Origin: Chara braunii
Taxonomy: Eukaryota; Streptophyta; Charophyceae; Charales; Characeae
Assembly (NCBI GenBank): GCA_003427395.1
Contig: BFEA01000307.1
Coordinates: forward strand, 1,103,103 to 1,123,204
Length of the DNA: 20,102 nucleotides
Direction of reading: 5' to 3'
Shown here: one piece after another, positions 9,435 to 17,255 of the stretch
Numbering within the stretch: the stretch's first letter is position 1
Layout of the letters: the number at the start of each line of letters is the position of its first letter
Notes under the pieces: generated by a model
Told to the model about the DNA's origin: nothing
Databases searched by the model: none
The model's input: only the letters and a program-made list of their open reading frames with translations
Translations under genes and position numbers: made by a program

Positions 9435-9548
9435 ATGGCCGCCTGGCGCTTTTTCATGACTGCCACAACAGTTTTGAGCAAGCGATCGCAAATGGCCGCC
9501 CGACGCTTGTTCATGATTGCCACAACAGTTTTGAGCAACTATAGCCAG
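9435..9548. repeat. 57-bp imperfect tandem duplication in the integrase C-terminal linker
   Basis: Units 9435-9491 and 9492-9548 share ATGGCCGCC and GCCACAACAGTTTTGAGCAA. The period is exactly 19 codons. On the minus strand the units read LLKTVVAIMNKRRAA and LLKTVVAVMKKRQAA, a helical segment between the catalytic core and the GPW region. Confidence 0.9.
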
Positions 9549-9612
9549 GGCGACAAGGTGTCAGACCCGGTGTCTGATAAGGAAACAAGAAGGTTAGAGG
9601 ATTGCGTATCTT

Positions 9613-10430
9613 TCACCCGTAATGTAACCGGTTCGGTGTCGTGCAGGTGGAAGCGTGGATGGAGTTGTTGTATAACCCCCTCACAATGGGCAATTCTACA
9701 TCCCACGTGTTTTGATCGGGAATGATAAGAGCACGGAGAAGTTGAGTAACGGTCTGGTTGATCTTTTCAGTCAAACCATTGGCCTCTGGATTACGACCAA
9801 ATGTCATCTTGAGCTTCATATCGTAGATTTGGGTGGTAAAGTTTTGCGTTGATGAACCGGGTATCTTGATCACTCACAAAAGTCTTTGGGGGTCCATACT
9901 ACAGAATGTAGTGCTTATTAAACTCTTCGATTACAAGCTCAATTGGGGCATGAGGTGGCAATTGAAACAGAATCAAGAATTTCAAAAAACGGTCAACGAT
10001 CACCATCACTTGTGAGTACCCATCCCTACTTGTCTTACCCATATCCGTGAAGTCAATTGAAACCGACTCTCCGGGACCATGAAGAATAGGTAGGGGGTGA
10101 AGTAGTCCATAGGGCTTTTGCCTAGATGGCTTGACCCATTGACAAACTTCACACTCAGCCACAAACTTGTGTGCGAACCCTTTCATACCAGGCCAATCAA
10201 ACTGTTGCGGTAAATTTTCGTACTTTTTCTCAAAATCGAAGTGTCCACTCCAGCCATGAGCCAGATCCAAGAAGTAAGTGCGGAGGGGCTCGTGGTTGGG
10301 TACACACAAACGGTCATGCTTCCGATAACATTGGAACAATAGACCCTCACACTCGTGGAAATCATGCTGACTACAGGGGTCAGCCTTGAGGTGCTCAAGG
10401 ATGGCACTAAGCTTCGGATCCTTGGCAGTT
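9613..10430 (-). pseudogene. Gypsy integrase (zinc-binding and catalytic core), frameshifted
   Basis: The HHCC zinc-binding domain is intact in the frame at 10339-9899: H28-x4-H33 (HGWSGH), DWPGMKGFAHKFV, then C63-x2-C66 (CEVC). The catalytic core follows: the first Asp in ESVSIDFTDMG (10052-10054) and VIVDRFLKF. The second Asp (SDQDTRF) is visible near 9860 in another phase. The Glu lies in NPEANGLTEKINQTVTQLL (frame 9873-9613). The D,D,E triad therefore survives at sequence level, but at least two frame changes (near 9890 and near 9600) break the protein. Upstream, AKDPKLSAILEHLKADP links it to RNase H. In an active element this enzyme inserts the cDNA into the genome. Confidence 0.88.
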
Positions 10431-10484
10431 TGCTAAACTAGATCCTCCTTTAATTCCTTTACGATAGTTCACGAGGCAAGTCAT

Positions 10485-10920
10485 CTACTCTGGGTAGCGT
10501 GACAATGCATCAGCAACTCGGTTATAGCAACCCCCCTTGTGTTTCAGTTCGGAATAAAAAATATGAATCTCATGCAACCAGCGGGTCAGTGTAGTGGATA
10601 AGGTAGTTTGCTCCTTGATCCACTTCAGAGTCTCGTGATCAAAGTAGACTTTGAAGTGGCGTCCCAAAAGATATGATCTAGATACACAACAACAAACCGA
10701 CCAATTTGTTCACAAAGAACCTTGTCCATGAGAAATTGGAAGGTGGTTGAGTGCCTCGCGCAATGCATGGAGCTCACGCATATAAGTGGAAGTGACTACC
10801 TTTTCGTTGGGCATGCGTTTGCTGTAGTATTTGAGCGCCATCACCATTGTCTTGTTGCAACACTGCGCCAAACCCGTATTAACTGTCATCCGTAGTAACT
10901 ACGAATGTGAGTTTGGGATC
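10485..10920 (-). pseudogene. Gypsy RNase H domain, interrupted by an RT-derived insertion
   Basis: Four catalytic acidic positions are recognisable in order: Asp in LTFVVTTDDS (near 10885), Glu in YMRELHALREAL (near 10770), Asp in FKVYFDHETLKW and Asp in NRVADALSRYPE. Lesions include a TAA stop (10879-10881) right after TDDS, a frameshift before YYSKRMPNEKVVTSTY, a roughly 22-nt deletion at 10921 relative to the fragment at 1366-1451, and a 77-bp insertion at 10668-10744. That insertion separates ALNH from YLLGRHFKV. RNase H normally degrades the RNA template during cDNA synthesis. Confidence 0.85.
10668..10744 (-). repeat. 77-bp ectopic copy of the RT active-site region inside RNase H
   Basis: Positions 10668-10744 align without gaps to 11298-11374 with 4 mismatches. 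The copied part encodes FQFLMDKVL through the YLDH box of RT. It replaces only a few nucleotides of RNase H. Short microhomologies lie at the joins: TATCTT on one side (YLLG of RNase H and YLDHI-L of RT) and CACC/ACCTTCC on the other. Confidence 0.95.
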
Positions 10921-10936
10921 CTCACCAAAGCCTCTT

Positions 10937-11701
10937 TCAAGGCTCGAAAGGAGTCTCACAAGTGTCGTCCCGGGCATAGGATATATTCTTGCTAGCAAGT
11001 CTTGACAACGGGCGAGCAATGATGGACAATCGAGGGACAAATTTTCGGTAATATGATGCAAGGCCAAGAAAAGAATGCAATTCATGGACATTCAAGGGTT
11101 GAGGCCACTTACGAATGACCTCCACTTTGGTGACCTCGGGCTCAAGGCCTGCAACGGACAACTGATGCCCAAGATCGATAACACTGTCCCTCCCAAACTT
11201 GGATTTCTCCAAGTTGAGATGGAGCTGCGTTTTCTTGAGGATGTTCAACACTTCCTCAAGATGTCTCAGGCGGTCGTCCATTGTTTTGCTGAAGATCAAG
11301 ATATGATCTAGATACACAACAGCAAACCAACCAATTTGTTCACGAAGAACCTTGTCCATGAGACATTGGAAGGTTGGTGGTGCATTCGCGAGACCGAAGG
11401 GCATAACGGTATATTCGTATAGCCAGTCGCGAGTGTTGAATGCAGTTTTGTGCTGGTCCGCAGGATCGACTTCAATCTGGTGGTAGCCAGACTTGAGATC
11501 GATCTTGGAGAAGACCTTGCACCCTCCAGCAACATCCAAAAAATCATCAATTCGTAGCAAAGGATAAACGTTCTTTCTTGTAATCCGGTTAAGTCCACGA
11601 TAATCAATACACATCTGAAGTTTGCCTCCTTTCTTAGGGACGAACATAACAAGTGCACCAAATTCAGACTCGCTAGGCTTAATCCGCCTTCTATCAATCA
11701 T
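10937..11701 (-). pseudogene. Gypsy reverse transcriptase
   Basis: This is the longest intact pol frame, about 254 codons. It shows RRRIKPSESEFGALVMFVPK, the motif A region LRIDDFLD and FSKIDLKSGYHQIEV, TAFNTRDWLYEY, MPFGLANAPPTFQ, the motif C position VVYLDHILIF, and thumb/connection motifs LEKSKFG and LHSFLGLASYYRKFV. The catalytic box should be YxDD; here the second Asp is His (codon CAT at 11303-11305, one base from GAT), which should abolish polymerisation. The frame joins the upstream linker through a one-base shift near 11700, where RQIDDI meets MIDRRR, and it drifts into non-homologous residues after LSRLASKN. RT copies the element's RNA into DNA in cytoplasmic particles. Confidence 0.95.
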
Positions 11702-12170
11702 ATATCATCAATTTGCCTTCGCAGTTCCTCCAACTGGCTGGATCCCATACGATACATACAACCCTTTGGAGGAGTGCTACCTTCGATCAATGTATTGTTT
11801 TTGATCGAACCCATGGGAACCCCGCGTGGTTCGGCCAACACCTCTGGAAATCGGTTGAGAAGGCTTTGGATGTTTGTTGGAATGGCCAGAGGCGGAGGGT
11901 TTGAATCAGGTGCAGACATATCATGCTGCAAACTAGCAACCAAGACAACGTAACTTGAAGTAGAAGTAGTTGGACTAAAAGTAGATGGTAAAGAAGTAGA
12001 AACGAAAGTATTAGAAGTAGAACCATTATGCAAAGTAGTGGTAGTACTTGCTGCAAAAGTAAATCGCACATGGGCAAGATGAACGAAGGCTATATACAAT
12101 TGTTCGTCCTCCTTGCGTCGACGCCACTTTTTGCAGAATTGCATCGCATTGAGAAAAGTCACTGGGACTT
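11698..12170 (-). pseudogene. Protease-RT linker of gypsy Pol
   Basis: In one open frame the minus strand reads VPVTFLNAMQFCKKWRRRKE, then a serine/threonine-rich spacer (STSNTFVSTSLPSTFSPTTS). This is followed by the classic pre-RT segment LLNRFPEVLAEPRGVP, LIEGSTPPKGCMYRM and LEELRRQIDDI. The last part corresponds to the PP-x2-YRMS-ELEELKKQI lead-in of gypsy RTs. The frame is shifted relative to both neighbours. Confidence 0.85.
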
Positions 12171-12783
12171 GCGCTTTTCGTCCAAGAGGACAGGAAGCTC
12201 GTTCCCCATAGCATCTTGCACTATGAACAACGACTCCGTCCACTCAGTCCTGGACTGCAACCAGCCCAAGCCAAGGACTGCGTCGAAGGGACACTTGTTG
12301 AGGATAGAGAAGTTCAGCTCGTGGGTGACAGTTTTTCCTTTGTCAAAGGTAGTCTACACACCTTTGATTGCATGCGTGGAAGTGACGACTTCTTTGTTGC
12401 CCACTTGGGTCTGGCAAGGGTTCTGCAACTCCACTTGCTTCATTCCCAAGCCCACCTTGCGAACCTCGTGTGGAGACAAAAAATTTGCAGTGGAACCACA
12501 ATCAACCAAGACACGGAGGCAGCGGTGGTTAATGAGAAGTTTGAAGAAAATCAGTTCTTGAGCACGACGTTGTTTCATCTCAGCCCAATATTGCAAGTGA
12601 GCGTGGAAATTGATCTCCCTAGACTCCTCCCAAGGCTCGACATATAGGACGGGGTTTGCAACAACCTCAGAATCAGCAGAAGAAGGGGCATCAAGAGGAG
12701 GTTGTTGAATAACGTCAGATCCCGAGGAAGGATCACCATTTACCGGTTCAGCCTCTCTGTGGTAGAGTGTGCGGACAACACCT
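12159..12783 (-). pseudogene. Gypsy aspartic protease region with in-frame stop
   Basis: The open frame follows gag directly in another phase, starting with a proline/serine-rich spacer (SSGSDVIQQPPLDAPSSADS). The retropepsin core reads RVLVDCGSTANFLS, with the catalytic Asp at 12501-12503; the usual D-S/T-G is D-C-G here. Next come HEVRKVGLGMKQVEL, a TAG stop at 12354-12356, then TTFDKGKTVTHELNF and CPFDAVLGLGWLQS, the conserved C-terminal hydrophobic-GxGW block. It ends at TGA 12159-12161. The protease would mature Gag-Pol; the internal stop removes the second half. Confidence 0.85.
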
Positions 12784-13833
12784 CTACGCCCGTTGTTGGT
12801 TTCCCTTCAGCCTAAAACACTTATCGACTGTGTGTCCAAGTAGCTGGCAATGCAGATAAACGTTTCTCTTGAGCCTATTTTTCCATTCACTTTCGCTATT
12901 CCAGAGGTCAACCCAAGGTTTGGTTGCTGCCTCCTTCGGTTTAGGCGTTAGTTTGGCTCCCTTGGAAAGGTGAAGTGTTCTTATCGAGTTCTGGTTCAGT
13001 CCATTGCGGTGCTTGGCAGTCTTAGTGAAGGCATTGAGCTTTTCGTTGTCATTTATATAGTCAGACTCGTGAGTTGACGAAGAGCAAGATGCCTCGCAGT
13101 CTTGCTCTTGATCTTCACCAAGAGAAGTGTCCTTTGGCAGGGCCTCGTCATCAACCTCGAGTTGATCATGCACTGCGAAATGGTTGTTGTCTGAAAACCG
13201 TTTGCGGCTGGTGGCCTTTTTACCACCCGATCCACCCGGGAGGTCTTGTGCCTCCAGCTTGACTAAATCTCGCATGAGGGAAAGCCAATCCGTATATTCC
13301 GCGAGTTTGAGTCCCAGGCGATATGTTACAATAGAAGGAACCGTACCTTTAATTACATCCAAACAAGCAAGAGATTTTAGTAACGTACTGCTGCTGACTG
13401 TGCATGGTGCCCGTTCACTTGTTGTGCTTGAGCTTTCAAGCTCGAGTCTAGCTTTAGCTGCAGCATGTGGATGAGCATATTGCTTGATTAGGAGATCCTC
13501 GAGTGTGGCTATTGGTGTAGCCTTCAACCATTTGTTTAGGTTTATTCTCTTATAGCCCGACTGTACAACTTGGACTTTTAAGAAGCCTTTTACGCCGGGT
13601 TCCACATTGGTCCCTAGGACCGACGATCGAGTAACCTGGGGTGGCCCCCACACATCAAAGCAGGATCGCATAGAGCTGATCCAAGACTCAATGTCATCCT
13701 TCTCGTCATATTTAGACGAAATTTGTGCCGCCTTTCTGTCAGTGTAGGGAAAGTTGCAGCTAGGACCAGTAATTGTTGGGTCCGAATTCGGTGCTGCAGG
13801 AGTTCTAGAATGCCCTGCACTGCTACTTGCCAT
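12784..13833 (-). pseudogene. Gypsy Gag (capsid/nucleocapsid)
   Basis: I chose the ATG at 13833 (MASSSAGHSRTPAAPN); the frame is open further upstream into a serine run without an ATG. The capsid-like part reads SSKYDEKDDIESWISSMRSC, GVKGFLKVQVVQSGYKRI and LIKQYAHPHAAAKARLELE. Near 13440-13370 the protein runs out of phase: another frame reads TGTMHSQQQYVTK, so paired frameshifts are likely. It then continues SCLDVIKG-like, LKLAEYTDWLSLMRDLVKLE and a K/R-rich tail. A zinc knuckle at the end reads Y-x2-C-x4-H-x4-C (YLHCQLLGHTVDKC), with Tyr in place of the first Cys. Gag normally forms the particle and binds the RNA. Confidence 0.85.
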
Positions 13834-13994
13834 TGCAACAGCAACAACAGTGGGGTTTGGACCTGCTGCAGGTACGGATAGGCTGTTGACCACACTCAAA
13901 GAAGCAGAAGAAGAAGAAGAACAAGAAGAAGAAGAAGACAGTTAAGAGGGGCAAAGACAAAGTGACACTCTGGGTAAGTAGACGGAAGGACAAT

Positions 13995-14359
13995 CTAGGC
14001 TTGCTGATTGCTTGCAAACTGTTGCAGCTGGTCATGGTGCTCCTGCGCCATTCGGGTCATGTCCTCGTGCAACTTCTTGAGTTTGTCAAACACCTTCGCG
14101 AGTTGGTCGGTATGGTCCTCAACAGCCCAGGCATCTACTAAGGCCTTAGGATTGGGACAATCTTCTCTCCCACCTCAGCGTCAGTCAAGGCGGGTACAAT
14201 GTTGAAGACAACTTTGTGAGCCTTCACTTTGTCTCCCTTCTCTCTCTCCTTCTCTTCGTCTTCCATCTTCAATGATTTCTCATAAAAGAACCGGTATTGT
14301 GTTTTTTCTGCCTCAGGGGCAGTGTCCATTTGCAGCTTCCATTCCGCTGCAGACATCAT
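13995..14359 (-). pseudogene. N-terminal Gag segment or small upstream ORF, one frameshift
   Basis: The ATG at 14359 opens MMSAAEWKLQMDTAPEAEKT, then KSLKMEDEEKEREKGDKVKA and PALTDAEVGEKIVP. A single-base phase change near 14140-14150 leads to PKALVDAWAVEDHTDQLAKV, then KLKKLHEDMTRMAQEHHDQL, ending at TAG 13995. It is about 120 residues, strongly helical and charged, with a coiled-coil look at its end. It lies 160 bp upstream of gag on the same strand. It is either the N-terminal part of Gag cut off by mutation or a separate leader protein. I do not recognise a named family. Confidence 0.6.
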
Positions 14360-15818
14360 GATGGAGGATGAGGGGCTCAACGAGTCTCTCAAGAGGGGTT
14401 CGCACTTCCTCACAATTCTGGGATGAACACTCCTCTTCCGTCTCCTCACTCCGTCAAGAGTGACACTCAAAAGCTTCTCTCTTATCTCTCTCTCTCTCAC
14501 GTTTGCGATCGCGTAGAAGCGGGCATTTAAAGAACCCAATGAAAGAAACAAACTGAAAATCACATAGAAAAGAAGGTAGAACTCCTAGCCAAAACGGCAA
14601 TTCATTCGGAATGGAGAGCAGTCATTAGATAAGATAAAATACCAAAATAATTCAAGGTGAGAGTCTCGATCCAGCGACCCAGCCTGGCCAGATTGAGTAC
14701 GAGATCCTCTCCTGCCCAATCTGGCTCAGTTCTGTGAAGGTACAGCAAATCAAAGCAAAGAGCAACATTCACGATAAAATGGAGATTGAGTGGTGTATGA
14801 GGTGTGAGCCAAGCGGCGGGCTGTGCGGGCGAGTGTGTAAAATATCTCAGCCGAGATCCCCTCGGCAGCGAGTGCTCTATTCCAAACGTAAAACCCCGTT
14901 TCCAGCATGACAGAGAAAAGAAACTGACGTCAACAGATTTGGGCCTAAGGGGGGCTTCTTGTTTGGGCCTGGTCCCACTGGTCCCGATCGGTCCCAGGGA
15001 GGTCGTAGCCAGGTTCCAACCAAGAAGAGTTCCACAGGGACCTACTTTCTGGCCCTTACCGTACCGAAGAACGAGTTTCAACTTCAGAGAGAGCCTACCA
15101 CCTACAGCCGTTCAGAAATGAAAAGACAAAGCACTGTAGAAAGATATGGCGCTTCATTCAAGATACTCCATCCGTCCACTCATCAGGTGAGAGCTCACAT
15201 GGACAATCAAGACCATAGAGGAGTAGGAAAGAAAAAAACAGAGCCAATCCCATCAGGACATCAATACCATGCACACAAACTCATGGGCATCCCGTCGGTG
15301 CACTACACTTTCCTGAGTGGCCTGAGCTTCGAGATGAAGTAGAACTTACCTCCCTCTCATATGGTCCTCCTGACCCAATAAGCAACCTCTACACTATTGT
15401 CCTATCACCTAGGAAGGTCTACCCTTACCCCAAAGTACAACACTGGATCCCCGGTCAATGTTGAAGACCAAAGTAGCAAGTTGCAGTCCTTTGGTGCAGA
15501 TATGGCTGCCACCCTCAAGCTCGCCAACTTGAGGGGAGCCCTAAAGTCACCCAATGTCTTCCTTGAAGTCCAGATTCAAGTTGTAGGTGCCTCTCACTGT
15601 TGCCTCTCACAAATTGCGTCGCAAAGCTCCTCCTTGTGTCTCGCCGCCCCAATCTTACACTCTTGCAACCTGGTGGGGTCAAGAGCCGACCTTGCACTAC
15701 CCTACCAGATGGGGGCAGCTTCCCTAATCTGCACTGCCTCACTTTCCTTCAATCTGACCAACCCTAACCCTAAGTGGCGCCCTCCACCACTCAGGTTAGG
15801 TTTAGGGTAGCAAGTCAA
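14360..15818 (-). other. Gypsy 5' leader, no supported gene
   Basis: This 1.4-kb stretch lies between the candidate primer-binding site and the first Gag ATG. Open frames on both strands (for example 14602-15081 minus and 14959-15342 plus) show no recognisable motif and overlap each other, so I do not call them genes. CT-rich runs occur near 14470-14500. Such a long leader could hold packaging or translation signals, but none can be shown from sequence alone. Confidence 0.5.
15762..15809. repeat. Telomere-like inverted repeat (imperfect hairpin) next to the primer-binding site
   Basis: The left arm ACCCTAACCCTAAGTGG and the right arm CCACTCAGGTTAGGTTTAGGG are imperfect reverse complements (CCCTAA...GTGG pairing with CCAC...TTAGGG), separated by a short GC-rich loop. 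The hairpin starts about 10 nt beyond the candidate primer-binding site. Confidence 0.6.
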
Positions 15819-15827
15819 CTCTCGCCA
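15819..15827 (-). promoter_or_regulatory. Candidate primer-binding site
   Basis: Two nucleotides inside the 5' LTR the minus strand reads TGGCGAGAGTTGACTTGC. The TGG start, complementary to a tRNA CCA end, and the 2-nt spacing fit an LTR-retrotransposon primer site. I cannot name the tRNA. The neighbouring LTR end is degraded, so the exact boundary is uncertain. Confidence 0.5.
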
Positions 15828-15829
15828 GC

Positions 15830-17013
15830 AATTAGAATCCGCTCCGATTTCGATGTACACATTCATCAGAAAGTACAATGCCGTTCAATTGCAAAAAGAA
15901 ATGAATGAACTTGAGAGGAGAGAGAGGGAAAGAAGAAGAAAAAGAAGATGTGCACCAGCAAAGACCAATGAGAGTTCCCTTCTTCTTCACCAACCACTCC
16001 CCTCCTCCTTTTCTCCTCCCCTGTTATTCAAACAATAAATAACAACATAATGTTGAATGGATGAACCAGAATCAATGTCCGAATCCCTCTTCTACTGCAG
16101 GCACAACATGAGGTCCACATAGCCATGGCCACCCTTCCTCTTCCTCTTCGTGTAGGCCAAGGCTATGGCGGACTACTAGGTCCTCGCCCTGCTGTGCAAA
16201 GGGCAACACAAAGCAGCTATGCTCGCTGCTGTTCAGGCTGAGATGCCTGACCCCGCCTTGAAGCCTTCTTGGTGCGGTGCTACCCCAACTGGGGCCTTCC
16301 AGATGCAGCGCCTAACAAGGTGATGAAGATGGTGCCCACCATAGCCAGGTAGGTACCTCGCCACTCTCCTCTTCAGTCCTCTTCTCCCTCCTTCTCCTAC
16401 CGGTAGAGCTCCACCATAGCCGAGGTGGGAGCTCCTGGTCTCCTTCCTCCCAGCAGCGCTGAAGTGCCCAACGCTCCAAGCAGTGTGTCGCCAAACTTGC
16501 CAACCGAAGAATGAGGCTCAGCTCTTGGCCCAGCCCGAAGATATAGACACCTACTTGCCTCTTGGGCGGTGACTTCCAGGCCACTCGGCCTCCCAAGCAA
16601 CCGGTACCTCCTCCCTTTCGGAGGGAAACATCATTGCAGACTCGGCCTCGAGTACCGGCACATCTACTTGGTGTGGTACCGGCCTACCTGCTACTTGAGT
16701 GTTTTTCTGCTGCCCTAAGTGTCGCCGGCCTCGTGCCCCACCACTTGAGTGTTTTCTGCCCTGCTGCAACCCTCAATGTCACGGCCGCAGGCAAGTACCG
16801 GCCCTACTGGCCTCCAAACAAATAAAAACCCCTGCGGGTCACAGACACACTCAGGCCGACCAGCACTCAGACAGGCACGCAGACCATCAAGCACGCACAC
16901 ACACAGACTTAGAAAACTCAGCAGAATGCGGGAATCTCAGCAAAGCATCCATTCCAGTGGCAGAACTCAGAAATCAGCAGTGATTTCAGTCTGTGTTTTG
17001 GCGGGTCATTACA
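15830..17013 (-). repeat. 5' LTR of the gypsy element
   Basis: On the minus strand it runs from TGTAATGACCC (17013) to a degraded end (GGATTCTAATT instead of GGATCGTAACA). It is similar to 6292-8833 (minus the insertion) and to 17256-18633 along its whole length. Compared with both it lacks about 108 bp (8381-8488 in the 3' LTR) at 16639-16642, with short CTC microhomology at the joint. Near 16100 it has lost a base within the otherwise conserved ATGAGG...CCATGGCCACC block. Confidence 0.9.
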
Positions 17014-17017
17014 CGTG
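17014..17017. other. Target-site duplication CGTG, right copy
   Basis: This matches 6288-6291 and lies immediately outside the ATTACA terminus of the 5' LTR. Confidence 0.8.
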
Positions 17018-17106
17018 CATGATTAGGGGTGGTTTTGTTGCACCTTGTTTTTTGGTACAATGGCATGACCAGTGTCGTCAATTTTGCAAACTTACAGTGT
17101 TCCTTA

Positions 17107-17216
17107 ATGTAGAAACTGTAGAATGTGAGAAGGGAACAAGGTATGGTGCAGCAAGATACCCATGTAGAAACTGTAGAATGTGAGAAGGGAACAAGGTATG
17201 GTGCAGCAAGATACCC
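17107..17216. repeat. Perfect 55-bp tandem duplication
   Basis: Units 17107-17161 and 17162-17216 are identical (starting ATGTAGAAACTGTAGAATG). They lie in the 242-bp spacer between the gypsy element and the solo LTR. No coding function is seen. Perfect identity points to a recent slippage or repair event, or an assembly duplication. Confidence 0.95.
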
Positions 17217-17255
17217 GTAGGATCACCGTTCTTTGGTGATTTCACTTTTTTGCTC

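Larger units (their letters stand above)
6292..17013 (-). mobile_element. Degenerate Ty3/gypsy chromovirus LTR retrotransposon (with nested solo LTR)
   Basis: Two related LTRs flank an internal region of about 7 kb. Along the minus strand its domain order is gag, protease, RT, RNase H, integrase, chromodomain, the Ty3/gypsy order with the C-terminal chromodomain typical of chromoviruses. A candidate primer-binding site lies 2 nt inside the 5' LTR, and a G-rich polypurine tract lies beside the 3' LTR. Both ends carry TG...CA-type termini (degraded at the inner end of the 5' LTR), and the element is bounded by the 4-bp repeat CGTG. Many stops and frameshifts, an altered RT active site and an internal duplication make it non-autonomous. 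A sample of about 117 bp aligned by eye between the two LTRs differs at about 6 positions, so the insertion is old. Confidence 0.92.

Noticed and set aside
13834-13899. Gag starting at 13899
   Set aside because: That position is a TTG codon preceded by a serine-coding microsatellite; the first ATG in frame is at 13833.
14660-14700. tRNA-like T-arm (GGATCGAGAC on the minus strand)
   Set aside because: Only a partial B-box match; no acceptor stem, anticodon arm or A-box could be placed.
14602-15342. Overlapping 159- and 127-codon frames in the gypsy leader
   Set aside because: They lie on opposite strands, share the same bases, and show no motif or codon pattern favouring either.
15762-15809. 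Interstitial telomere tract
   Set aside because: Only two units per arm, imperfect and in opposite orientations; reported as a hairpin instead.
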